In this document: piece after piece, positions 7,837 to 14,289 of the stretch
How the letters are laid out: every line of letters begins with the position of its first letter
How positions within the stretch are numbered: the first letter of the stretch is position 1
From: Pseudomonas sp. Ant30-3
Lineage (GTDB): Bacteria > Pseudomonadota > Gammaproteobacteria > Pseudomonadales > Pseudomonadaceae
DNA length: 35,559 nt
Direction of reading: 5' to 3'
Assembly (NCBI RefSeq): GCF_000690905.1
Contig: NZ_JMCL01000111.1
Span: 1 to 35,559, forward strand
Position numbers and translations under genes: made by a program
The notes under the pieces: generated by a model
The model's input: only the letters and a program-made list of their open reading frames with translations
The model's database searches: none
What the model was told of the DNA's origin: nothing

Positions 7837-8529
7837 TTGTCGGTACGTTTCGCGATCCCCCGGATATTGCGCTGGCTGTGCTGCGCGTTGCTGATCGCCG
7901 GCTTCTTGCCGGGCGGTCTGCATGCCGATTGGGATTTTTCCGTGATCAGCCGCAAGGCTCAGGCCCTTTACGGGCCTTTGGGCGACGGTCAGCGACGGAT
8001 CGATGCCTGGCAGCAGTTGCTGGCGACGCAAAAGCAAATCGGCGAGCTGGAGCAGCTCAACGTGGTCAACAAGTTCTTCAACAAGCAGATGCGTTATGAA
8101 GAAGACACCGATTTGTGGCATGCGGTCGATTACTGGGAAACCCCGATCGAAGCGTTGTGGAAGGGTGCCGGTGATTGCGAAGACTATGCCATTGCCAAAT
8201 ATTTCAGTTTGCGTCGCCTCGGCGTACCCAGTGCCAAATTGCGCATTACTTATGTCAAAGCCGTGAGCCTGAATCGCGCGCACATGGTACTGACTTACTA
8301 CGCCAGCCCTGAGGCCATGCCGCTGGTGCTCGACAGCCTGATTGATTCGATCAAGCCGGCCAGCCAACGAACCGATCTTTTGCCCGTCTACTCTTTCAAT
8401 GCCGAAGGGTTATGGTTGCCGGGTGCGAAGGGCAACAAGAAAGTCGGCGACACAAAACGTTTGTCGCGCTGGCAGGATGTATTGAAGAAAATGCAGGCAG
8501 AAGGTTTCCCGGTCGAGACGACTAACTAG
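7837..8529 (+). CDS. lapG: LapG, periplasmic cysteine protease releasing LapA-type adhesins
   Basis: This 230-aa protein belongs to the bacterial transglutaminase-like cysteine protease family. It has a signal peptide (WLCCALLIAGFLPGGLHA, then DW) and the catalytic triad C114 (GAGDCEDYA), H149 (NRAHMVLTYY) and D166 (LVLDSLID). In P. fluorescens LapG cuts the N-terminus of the giant adhesin LapA and so releases biofilm cells, and LapD holds it inactive when c-di-GMP is high. The stop is 14 nt before lapD. The start is uncertain: the frame is closed by TAA at 7789 and has no ATG before the signal peptide, so TTG at 7837 is the best choice, with only a weak binding site. Confidence 0.9.
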   Translation: MSVRFAIPRILRWLCCALLIAGFLPGGLHADWDFSVISRKAQALYGPLGDGQRRIDAWQQLLATQKQIGELEQLNVVNKFFNKQMRYEEDTDLWHAVDYWETPIEALWKGAGDCEDYAIAKYFSLRRLGVPSAKLRITYVKAVSLNRAHMVLTYYASPEAMPLVLDSLIDSIKPASQRTDLLPVYSFNAEGLWLPGAKGNKKVGDTKRLSRWQDVLKKMQAEGFPVETTN

Positions 8530-8543
8530 GAGCACACGCTCAG

Positions 8544-10490
8544 ATGTCTTTGTTCAAACAGCTGTTGATTGCTATCTGTCTGTTCCTGGTGATCGCCTTC
8601 ACTGGCAGCTTCATGGTCAGCCTCGAGAGCTCGCGCGCTCAATACGTCAATCAATTGCGTTCCCACGCTCAGGACGCGGCCACCGCGCTGGCGCTGTCGT
8701 TGACGCCGAATATCGATGATCCTGCGATGGTCGAATTGCTGGTCAGCTCGATTTTTGACAGCGGTTATTACGCGAGCATTCGAGTCGTGGATGTGGCGAA
8801 CAACACCACGCTGGTGGAGCGCAGCGGTATCCCGGCGGTGAATAACGTACCGGACTGGTTCGTCAAATTGATTGGTCTGGAACCGGCCGGCGGCGACGCA
8901 ATCATCAGTCGAGGCTGGGAGCAGGCGGCGCGCGTCGAGGTGGTCAGCCATCCAATGTTTGCGCTCGCCAAGCTTTGGCAAAGCGCACTCGGCAGCCTTG
9001 GGTGGCTGCTGCTGTGTGGCGCGGTCAGCGCGGGGTTGGGCGCGCTGCTGTTGCGTCGACAACTGAAGCCACTGGACTACATGGTCGAGCAGTCCCACGC
9101 CATTGCCCGCCGCGAATTCCTCAGCCTGCCGGACTTGCCGCGCACACCCGAATTGCGACGGGTGGTGCAGGCCATGAATCAGATGGTCGAGAAACTGAAG
9201 GCGTTGTTTCAGGAGCAGGCCGAGCGCAGCGAGAAACTCCGTGACGAGTCTTATCAGGATGCGCTGACCGGGCTGGCGAACCGGCGCTATTTCGAAATGC
9301 AATTGAACGCCCGCGTGAGCAATCCGGAACAGGCCAGTTCGGGGTATCTGTTGCTGCTGAGGGTTAGCGATCTGGCTGGACTGAATCAGCGTCTGGGTGG
9401 CCAGCATACGGATGGGTTGCTTAAAGCCGTCGGCCAACAACTCACGCGCGTGTGCGCCAAATATCCGGAAACGCTGAACCTGGTGACACGTGTGCGCGGT
9501 GGCGAGTTTGCTGTGCTGGCGCCTGGGTTGATGCGCACCGAAGCGCTGCAACTGGCGCAAACCCTGGAGAACGCGCTCGCGAGTCTGCACGCGACCGGCG
9601 CCACCGATGTTATTTCGGTGGCGTCTATCGGGCTCGCACCGTTTGCCCATGGCGATACGCCGCAAGCAGTGATCGGGTTGGCTGATCAGGCCCTGGCCCA
9701 AGCCGAGGCGCAAGGTGATTGCACCTGGGTCTGCCTCGACCACAGCGTCTCCGCTAGCGTCGGCGAAGATCATCACGCCTGGCACACTCTGCTTGATCAG
9801 GCGTTGAGTCAGCGTCGTCTCGAGTTGTATTTTCAACCGGTGGTGGCCAGCCAGGACACCACCCTGGTGCTGCATTACAAAGTGCTCTCGCGTCTGATCG
9901 ACGAACAGGGCCAGGTGATTCCCGCCGGACGATTCCTGCCGTGGCTCGAGCGTTTCGGCTGGACCGCGCGGCTCGATCGCCTGATGCTGGAACTGGTGCT
10001 GGCTCAAATGACCCGGCACGAGGCGTCACTGGCGCTGAACCTCTCTTCTGCAACCCTGACCGACCCGCAGGCGCTGAGCAAAATCTTCGACATTCTGCGC
10101 GCGCATTCCAATCTGGGTTCGCGCCTGACGCTGGAGATCGGCGAGGAACAACTGCCGGCTCAAGCAGGCCTGGAGGCGCTGACGCGGCGGCTGCGTGAAC
10201 TGGGCTTCTCATTGAGCCTGCAACATTTTGGTGGCCGCTTCAGCATGATCGGTAACCTTGCGCGGCTCGGGCTGGCGTATTTGAAGGTTGATGGCAGCTA
10301 TATCAGGGCGATTGATCAAGAAGGCGACAAACGTCTGTTCATCGAGGCGATCCAGCGAGCCGCGCACAGCATCGATCTGCCGTTGATCGCCGAGCGGGTC
10401 GAGACCGAAGGGGAATTGTCAGTGATTCGCGAGATGGGAATTTATGGGGTGCAGGGCCAGTTGGTGGGTGAGCCGAAGCCTTGGGAGTAA
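8544..10490 (+). CDS. lapD: LapD, inner-membrane c-di-GMP receptor controlling LapG
   Basis: This 648-aa receptor has a first membrane helix at ~6-28, a periplasmic output domain at ~30-145, a second helix at ~150-172 (LGWLLLCGAVSAGLGALLL), a HAMP and signalling helix at ~172-230, then GGDEF-like (~235-400) and EAL-like (~410-648) domains. Both catalytic motifs are degenerate: the GGDEF site reads RVRGGEFAVL and the EAL site reads YKVLSRL. This fits LapD, which binds c-di-GMP without making or degrading it. AGGAG precedes the ATG, and it is co-transcribed with lapG. No lapA adhesin gene follows within this window. Confidence 0.93.
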   Translation: MSLFKQLLIAICLFLVIAFTGSFMVSLESSRAQYVNQLRSHAQDAATALALSLTPNIDDPAMVELLVSSIFDSGYYASIRVVDVANNTTLVERSGIPAVNNVPDWFVKLIGLEPAGGDAIISRGWEQAARVEVVSHPMFALAKLWQSALGSLGWLLLCGAVSAGLGALLLRRQLKPLDYMVEQSHAIARREFLSLPDLPRTPELRRVVQAMNQMVEKLKALFQEQAERSEKLRDESYQDALTGLANRRYFEMQLNARVSNPEQASSGYLLLLRVSDLAGLNQRLGGQHTDGLLKAVGQQLTRVCAKYPETLNLVTRVRGGEFAVLAPGLMRTEALQLAQTLENALASLHATGATDVISVASIGLAPFAHGDTPQAVIGLADQALAQAEAQGDCTWVCLDHSVSASVGEDHHAWHTLLDQALSQRRLELYFQPVVASQDTTLVLHYKVLSRLIDEQGQVIPAGRFLPWLERFGWTARLDRLMLELVLAQMTRHEASLALNLSSATLTDPQALSKIFDILRAHSNLGSRLTLEIGEEQLPAQAGLEALTRRLRELGFSLSLQHFGGRFSMIGNLARLGLAYLKVDGSYIRAIDQEGDKRLFIEAIQRAAHSIDLPLIAERVETEGELSVIREMGIYGVQGQLVGEPKPWE

Positions 10491-10523
10491 AGGGTCGGCT
10501 CTACCGCTAATTACTTTCGGAGG

Positions 10524-10862
10524 CTAGATCAGCCCCGCGTCGTCATCATCCACCAGATGACTCAAACCTCCCAGCGCCTCCCGCGCCTGGGAGCGGTCCA
10601 TCAGCTTGGCCTGCGCCGCCGCCGGCAGGTCGGTGACGCGGATCACGCCTTTATCGGTCAACACCTGAATCAAGTCATCGAGCACCCGGATCATGTCCAG
10701 GTCGCTCTGCTTGAGTTGCCTCAGATTGCTCGCAACCACCTCGCTGGCGAACCAGGCCTGAACGTCGGGGTGATCAGCCGGCAGCGTCTCGCTGAAATTG
10801 GCATAAGCCTGAGCTTCCACGCGCATCAATTGGCCTTGCGCATTGCGTTGCACGTAGAACAT
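10524..10862 (-). CDS. Small conserved Pseudomonas protein (annotated elsewhere as tryptophan synthase beta-like)
   Basis: This 112-aa soluble protein begins MFYVQRNAQGQL and ends with an acidic tail (LVDDDDAGLI). It resembles a conserved Pseudomonas family that databases label 'tryptophan synthase subunit beta-like'. That name is not supported by any synthase motif here, and the function is unknown. It contains a helical middle (ASNLRQLKQSDLDMIRVLDDLIQVL). The start at 10862 follows GAGGGAT. An in-frame ATG at 10880 would add six residues. It converges on lapD with a 33-nt gap. Confidence 0.8.
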   Translation of the reverse strand: MFYVQRNAQGQLMRVEAQAYANFSETLPADHPDVQAWFASEVVASNLRQLKQSDLDMIRVLDDLIQVLTDKGVIRVTDLPAAAQAKLMDRSQAREALGGLSHLVDDDDAGLI

Positions 10863-10946
10863 TGGGCATCCCTCAGTCATGGAGCAGTCATCCTGTCAGC
10901 AGGATAGGCGAGCCCCGCCATATGCTCATCCGCTAACAGTATTTAG

Positions 10947-11166
10947 TTCTCGTCTTATACCCATCATGTCACCTTCCTGCGTACCGTGCCCAAAGAGGCG
11001 CTGCTGAGCGTGCAGCTGAGCTCGTTCACCCTGCCGATTCCGCTGCCAACGTTGATGCTGACGCAGGCCTGGCACTCGCGCTTCGACAAGGCCCCGGCGC
11101 ACCGATGGATACGTGAAACCCTGAAAAGCTGTTGCGGCGAAATCCTGAAGGCCAGGGCGCAGCTAA
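10947..11166 (+). pseudogene. LysR-family regulator, C-terminal remnant
   Basis: Reading 10947-11166 in one frame gives a ~70-residue stretch typical of the LysR C-terminus: FLRTVPKEALL, then FTLPIPLP, LTQAWHSRFDKAPAHRW and IRETLKSCC. There is no start, helix-turn-helix or most of the effector domain, because the frame is closed by TAG at 10944. The frame has no own stop and runs into the slipin gene antisense. A half REP (11186-11200) follows directly. I infer the eroded end of a former LysR gene. It fills most of the gene-free stretch 10863-11212. Confidence 0.6.
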
Positions 11167-11185
11167 AAAACGCGCGCAACCCTCA

Positions 11186-11200
11186 AAGCTCCCTCGCCAC
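11186..11200 (-). repeat. Half REP element
   Basis: On the minus strand, GTGGCGAGGGAGCTT is identical to the first half of the REP at 35465, but the second half is missing. It sits between the LysR remnant and the slipin stop. Confidence 0.55.
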
Positions 11201-11212
11201 GGTGCCGTTTGA

Positions 11213-11971
11213 TCATTCTCTAGCGGACAAATCCGCCATGCCTTTGAGCAACTCGATGGGCAGCGGGAAGACGATGGTGGTGGTTTTATCGCCGGCAATC
11301 GAGCTCAGCGTCTGCATGTAGCGCAACTGCATGGCGCCCGGCTGGCGTCCGAGCATCTCGGCGGCCTGCATGAGTTTTTCCGAGGCTTGCAACTCGCCTT
11401 CAGCGTGGATCACTTTGGCCCGGCGTTCGCGCTCGGCTTCGGCTTGTCTGGCGATGGCGCGGACCATCGATTCGTTGAGGTCGACGTGTTTGATTTCGAC
11501 ATTGGCCACCTTGATGCCCCAGGCGTCGGTTTGGGCATCGAGCACTTGCTGGATATCGACGTTCAGCCGTTCGCGCTCCGCCAGCAATTCATCCAGTTCA
11601 TGTTTGCCCAGCACTGCACGCAAAGTGGTCTGAGCCAATTGGCTGGTGGCCATGAGAAAATCTTCAACCTGAATAATCGCCTTCTGCGGATCGAGAACGC
11701 GGAAGTACAGCACTGCGTTGACCTTGACCGAGACGTTATCGCGAGTGATCACGTCTTGCGTCGGCACGTCGAGAACGATGGTGCGCAGGTCTACACGGAC
11801 CATTTGTTGCACCACCGGAATCAGCAGAATCAGCCCGGGGCCTTTGACCTGCCAGAAGCGTCCCAGCTGGAACACCACGCCCCGCTCGTACTCGCGCAGG
11901 ATGCGAAAAGTCGCTGCCGCGAGGACGATCAGTAACAGCAGCAGTGCGGCAAATCCCAGTTGCAAACCCAT
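11213..11971 (-). CDS. Slipin (stomatin/prohibitin/SPFH family membrane protein)
   Basis: This 252-aa SPFH protein has an N-terminal membrane segment (LGFAALLLLLIVLAAATF) followed by the band-7 domain (YERGVVFQLGRFWQVKGPG, RTIVLDVPTQDVITRDNVSV) and a charged coiled-coil stretch (RQAEAERERRAKVIHAEGE). Slipins form membrane-anchored oligomers and are usually encoded beside NfeD proteins, as here. The nfeD gene lies immediately upstream with a 2-nt gap, so the two are co-transcribed. The role is inferred to be membrane microdomain organisation or quality control. Confidence 0.9.
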   Translation of the reverse strand: MGLQLGFAALLLLLIVLAAATFRILREYERGVVFQLGRFWQVKGPGLILLIPVVQQMVRVDLRTIVLDVPTQDVITRDNVSVKVNAVLYFRVLDPQKAIIQVEDFLMATSQLAQTTLRAVLGKHELDELLAERERLNVDIQQVLDAQTDAWGIKVANVEIKHVDLNESMVRAIARQAEAERERRAKVIHAEGELQASEKLMQAAEMLGRQPGAMQLRYMQTLSSIAGDKTTTIVFPLPIELLKGMADLSARE

Positions 11972-11973
11972 GA

Positions 11974-12504
11974 CTATTCTCCACCCGGCGCCGCATCACC
12001 TGCGGCCACTTCCAGCAGTAATCCCTTGCGCGCAATGACCCGGACTTTTTGCCCGGTCTGCAACGGCGTCGGGCTCAGCACTTGCCATTGTTCTCCCTGC
12101 AAATGGACCCAGCCATTGCAGGCGTTGCCGGCCTGTAGCGACTGTACGGCAGTGACGCTGCCGACAAGCCCTGCGTCGCCACTGACGCTTTCGCGCGGTC
12201 GGGTTTTTAATGCGCGAATCAGCAGGAAAGCCAACAGCGCAGCGCTGATCAAGCCCAGGCCGATCATCATCGGCACCGGCAGCTGTGCGTCGGTCAGAAT
12301 CACCGCGCCGATCACGAACATCACGATGCCGCCGAGGCCGATCACGCCATAATTGGGCAGCGCTGCTTCAGCAATCAGAAAGCCGAGTCCGAGGACGATC
12401 AGCCACAATCCGACCGGGTTGGCGCCCCACAGCAAGGTCTCTGCCGCGAAGGCTGACCCGCTCGCGATCAGCAAGGGTGCAAGGGCGTAACGGCAAATGT
12501 TCAC
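11974..12504 (-). CDS. NfeD-family membrane protein, short form
   Basis: This 176-aa protein has a signal peptide (LAPLLIASGSAFAAE), three or four membrane helices (LWLIVLGLGFLIAEAAL, GLGGIVMFVIGAVIL, MIGLGLISAALLAFLLI) and a C-terminal OB-fold domain (LVGSVTAVQSL ... GQKVRVIARKGLLLEV). Full-length NfeD proteins paired with slipins carry a ClpP-like protease domain between the signal peptide and the membrane part. Here that ~200-aa domain is absent. This may be a natural short form or an internal deletion that kept the signal peptide. The start is a GTG at 12504 with GGAGGG six nt upstream. Confidence 0.85.
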   Translation of the reverse strand: MNICRYALAPLLIASGSAFAAETLLWGANPVGLWLIVLGLGFLIAEAALPNYGVIGLGGIVMFVIGAVILTDAQLPVPMMIGLGLISAALLAFLLIRALKTRPRESVSGDAGLVGSVTAVQSLQAGNACNGWVHLQGEQWQVLSPTPLQTGQKVRVIARKGLLLEVAAGDAAPGGE

Positions 12505-12696
12505 TCGACCCTCCGGGAGCGTCTGAAGTGGTTCTTCAATACAGTCTAGTCGAGTGGGGGGGCAGACAATTTTTGATCGGCTTGCCCGATTACCCGACGG
12601 GCAGATTTTCCGCAGCCACTGGCAGACCGGCCTAAACTTTCTGGCATGTATGAGACCGGGTCAGGTGTCGTGTTATCGCGGTGTCCATTACACCGT

Positions 12697-12834
12697 CATC
12701 GCGGGCAAGCCACGCGCCCACAGGGGACCGCGTTTTCTGTAGGAGTGAGCCTGCTCACGATTGACGGCATTTATGTGCAGGGTATCTGTCAGGCGTACCA
12801 CGGTTTACTGTGGGAGCGTGGCTTGCCCACGATT
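12697..12834. repeat. Cluster of three REP elements
   Basis: Three Pseudomonas REP-like units lie in the 378-nt gap 12505-12882: an inverted one at 12697-12723 (CGCGGGCAAGCCACGCGCCC), a forward one at 12737-12762 (GTAGGAGTGAGCCTGCTCAC) and a forward one at 12808-12834 (GTGGGAGCGTGGCTTGCCCAC). They belong to different sequence variants. The remainder of the gap shows no gene. Confidence 0.75.
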
Positions 12835-12882
12835 GACTGCGCAGCAGTCACCTACTCCCTGAATCCTATAAAGGAGCCCGAC

Positions 12883-13128
12883 ATGGAATCCCCGACCCAC
12901 AGCCTGCCTTCCCTGTTCAAACAACTCGGTTTGGCCGACGACGCCGAAAGCATCGACAAATTCATTGCCACCCATTCACCGCTCAAACCTGAATTGCACC
13001 TGGCGGATGCGTTTTTCTGGAGCAAGAGCCAGTCGCAACTGCTACGGGACGAAATTCTCGATGACGCCGATTGGGCGGTGGTGGTGGATCAGTTGAACGT
13101 GTTGCTGAGGAAGGGGCGGGGGATGTAG
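12883..13128 (+). CDS. DUF2789 family protein
   Basis: This 81-aa protein begins MESPTHSLPSLFKQLGL and contains the typical DUF2789 core (FIATHSPLKPELHLADAFFW, then ILDDADWAVVVDQLNVLLR). The function is unknown. It is soluble, without signal peptide or membrane segment. AAGGAG lies eight nt before the ATG. It appears monocistronic. Confidence 0.85.
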   Translation: MESPTHSLPSLFKQLGLADDAESIDKFIATHSPLKPELHLADAFFWSKSQSQLLRDEILDDADWAVVVDQLNVLLRKGRGM

Positions 13129-13212
13129 TCGGTTTTGAAACTGCCTGTCGGCGCATAGTTGTCAGATTACGATCAATTGACCAGAATAAAGACCTGAATT
13201 GAGGTCCTATCT

Positions 13213-13458
13213 ATGCAAAGTGTATTGGCCGACATGGCCGTCAGTGTCTCCGAGTTGAAGAAAAATCCGTCTGCTGTTCTGAATGGTGCGCATGGTCGTC
13301 CTGTTGCTGTGCTGAATCACAACCGCGTCATGGGTTATATGGTTCCGGCCGATGTTTTTGAGGCGATGATGGATCGCCTCGACGATCTCGATTTGGCAGA
13401 AATCGTGCGGTCTCGTCAGCATGAAACGCCAATCCCGGTCACTCTGGATGACCTATAA
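13213..13458 (+). CDS. Phd/YefM (RelB-like) antitoxin
   Basis: This 81-aa antitoxin has an N-terminal Phd/YefM DNA-binding fold (MAVSVSELKKNPSAVL, GRPVAVLNHNRVMGYMVPADVFE) and a C-terminal acidic toxin-wrapping tail (DLDLAEIVRSRQHE ... VTLDDL). It would repress its own operon and neutralise a RelE/ParE toxin encoded downstream. GAGGT precedes the ATG. The 3' end overlaps the toxin start by 11 nt. The reading frame is intact while the toxin is not. Confidence 0.88.
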   Translation: MQSVLADMAVSVSELKKNPSAVLNGAHGRPVAVLNHNRVMGYMVPADVFEAMMDRLDDLDLAEIVRSRQHETPIPVTLDDL

Positions 13459-13729
13459 GCTTGAATTCCTTCCGTCTGCGCGCAAGGAATGGAGCAAGCT
13501 GGGGCACACGTTGCGCGAGCAATTCAAGAAGAAACTGGCAGAGCGGCTCGAAGGGCCACGCGTTCCGGCGGATGTACTGCACGGTATGGCGAACTGTTAG
13601 AAAATCAAACTGAAATCTTCCGGTTACAGGCTTGTGTACGAAGTCGTTGATGAGCGTGTAGTCGTATCGGTGGTTGCAGTTGGAAAGCGCGAACGCAGTG
13701 CTGTGTATGAGCGAGCCAAGAGTCGATGA
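13448..13729 (+). pseudogene. RelE/ParE-family toxin interrupted by an amber codon
   Basis: From ATG 13448 the frame reads MTYKLEFLPSARKEWSKLG ... GMANC, then TAG (13598-13600), then KIKLKSSGYRLVYEVVDER ... AVGKRERSAVY to TGA at 13729. The two parts together form a normal 93-codon RelE-type toxin. In relatives the interrupted residue is tyrosine (CYKIKL), so a single change of TAC or TAT to TAG explains the lesion. The fragment before the stop lacks the C-terminal catalytic residues (R and K/R of YRLVYEV and GKRER). Flanking codons are well kept, so the loss looks recent. Amber suppression is a less likely alternative. Confidence 0.88.
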
Positions 13730-13792
13730 CATTGCCTTTTGGCTATTATCGCTAAATTGTTTCAAAACTTGACCAGCTTTCCCGTATTCCTT

Positions 13793-13822
13793 CACACTGA
13801 TAGTTAGCAAACTAACAGTGTG
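13793..13822. promoter_or_regulatory. Nested palindrome, probable MarR operator
   Basis: CACACTG (13793-13799) pairs with CAGTGTG (13816-13822), and inside it GTTAG (13803-13807) pairs with CTAAC (13812-13816) around CAAA. It ends 12 nt before the first possible marR start, the usual place for autoregulation. The palindrome is seen; its binding role is inferred. Confidence 0.6.
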
Positions 13823-13833
13823 TACATCCTCCC

Positions 13834-14289
13834 GTGCCGAAAAACCTCGACGTTCTCCAGATGAACATCAGCAGTTCCATGGTGGTGGCCGCCCGTCATT
13901 GGCGAAAAATCTGCCAGACCACGCTGGTCAACTATGGAATCTCCGAAGCCTGCGCCGTCCCGCTGTTGATGATTGGGCGCTTGGGCGAGGGTGTGCGACA
14001 AGTGACGGTAGCGCAGGCGGCCGGGATGGAAAGTCCGTCGTTGGTGCGCTTGCTCGATCAGTTGTGTCACGCCGGTTATGTGCGCCGCACTGAAGACGAA
14101 CACGACCGCCGCGCCAAATGCCTGAGCCTGACCGAGACCGGGCGCGTGCTGGTGCAAGCGGTCGAGATTGAGCTGGTACGCCTTCGCAGCGAAGTCCTTC
14201 AAGGCATTTCCCAGAGTGATCTGGAAGCGACGCTGCGGGTCTTGCAAGCCTTCGAGGCTGCTAATTCGCCATCGACGGTGATCCGGTGA
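13834..14289 (+). CDS. MarR-family transcriptional regulator of the efflux operon
   Basis: This 151-aa protein has the MarR winged helix: RQVTVAQAAGMESPSLVRLLDQL as helix-turn-helix and YVRRTEDEHDRRAKCLSLTETG as the wing with the conserved DxRRA motif. MarR proteins usually repress and are released by phenolic or other lipophilic compounds. It is the first of five overlapping genes, and its stop shares bases with the GTG start of the FUSC gene. GTG at 13834 or ATG at 13861 could start it; neither has a clear binding site. Confidence 0.88.
   Translation: MPKNLDVLQMNISSSMVVAARHWRKICQTTLVNYGISEACAVPLLMIGRLGEGVRQVTVAQAAGMESPSLVRLLDQLCHAGYVRRTEDEHDRRAKCLSLTETGRVLVQAVEIELVRLRSEVLQGISQSDLEATLRVLQAFEAANSPSTVIR

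Noticed and set aside
8526..10019. 497-codon open frame antisense to lapD
   Set aside because: It is a shadow of a GC-rich gene: glutamine/arginine-rich with no domain, opposite a well-supported LapD. The same applies to the long antisense frames opposite DUF945 (20252-21421), gabD (26781-27824) and gabT (28291-29523).
12285..12742. Plus-strand frames in the nfeD upstream region
   Set aside because: They overlap nfeD antisense and REP sequence and have arginine-rich random composition.
13598..13600. TAG in relE as a recoding site (pyrrolysine or programmed readthrough)
   Set aside because: Pyrrolysine systems are not expected in Pseudomonas and no readthrough context is evident. A Tyr-to-amber change is simpler.
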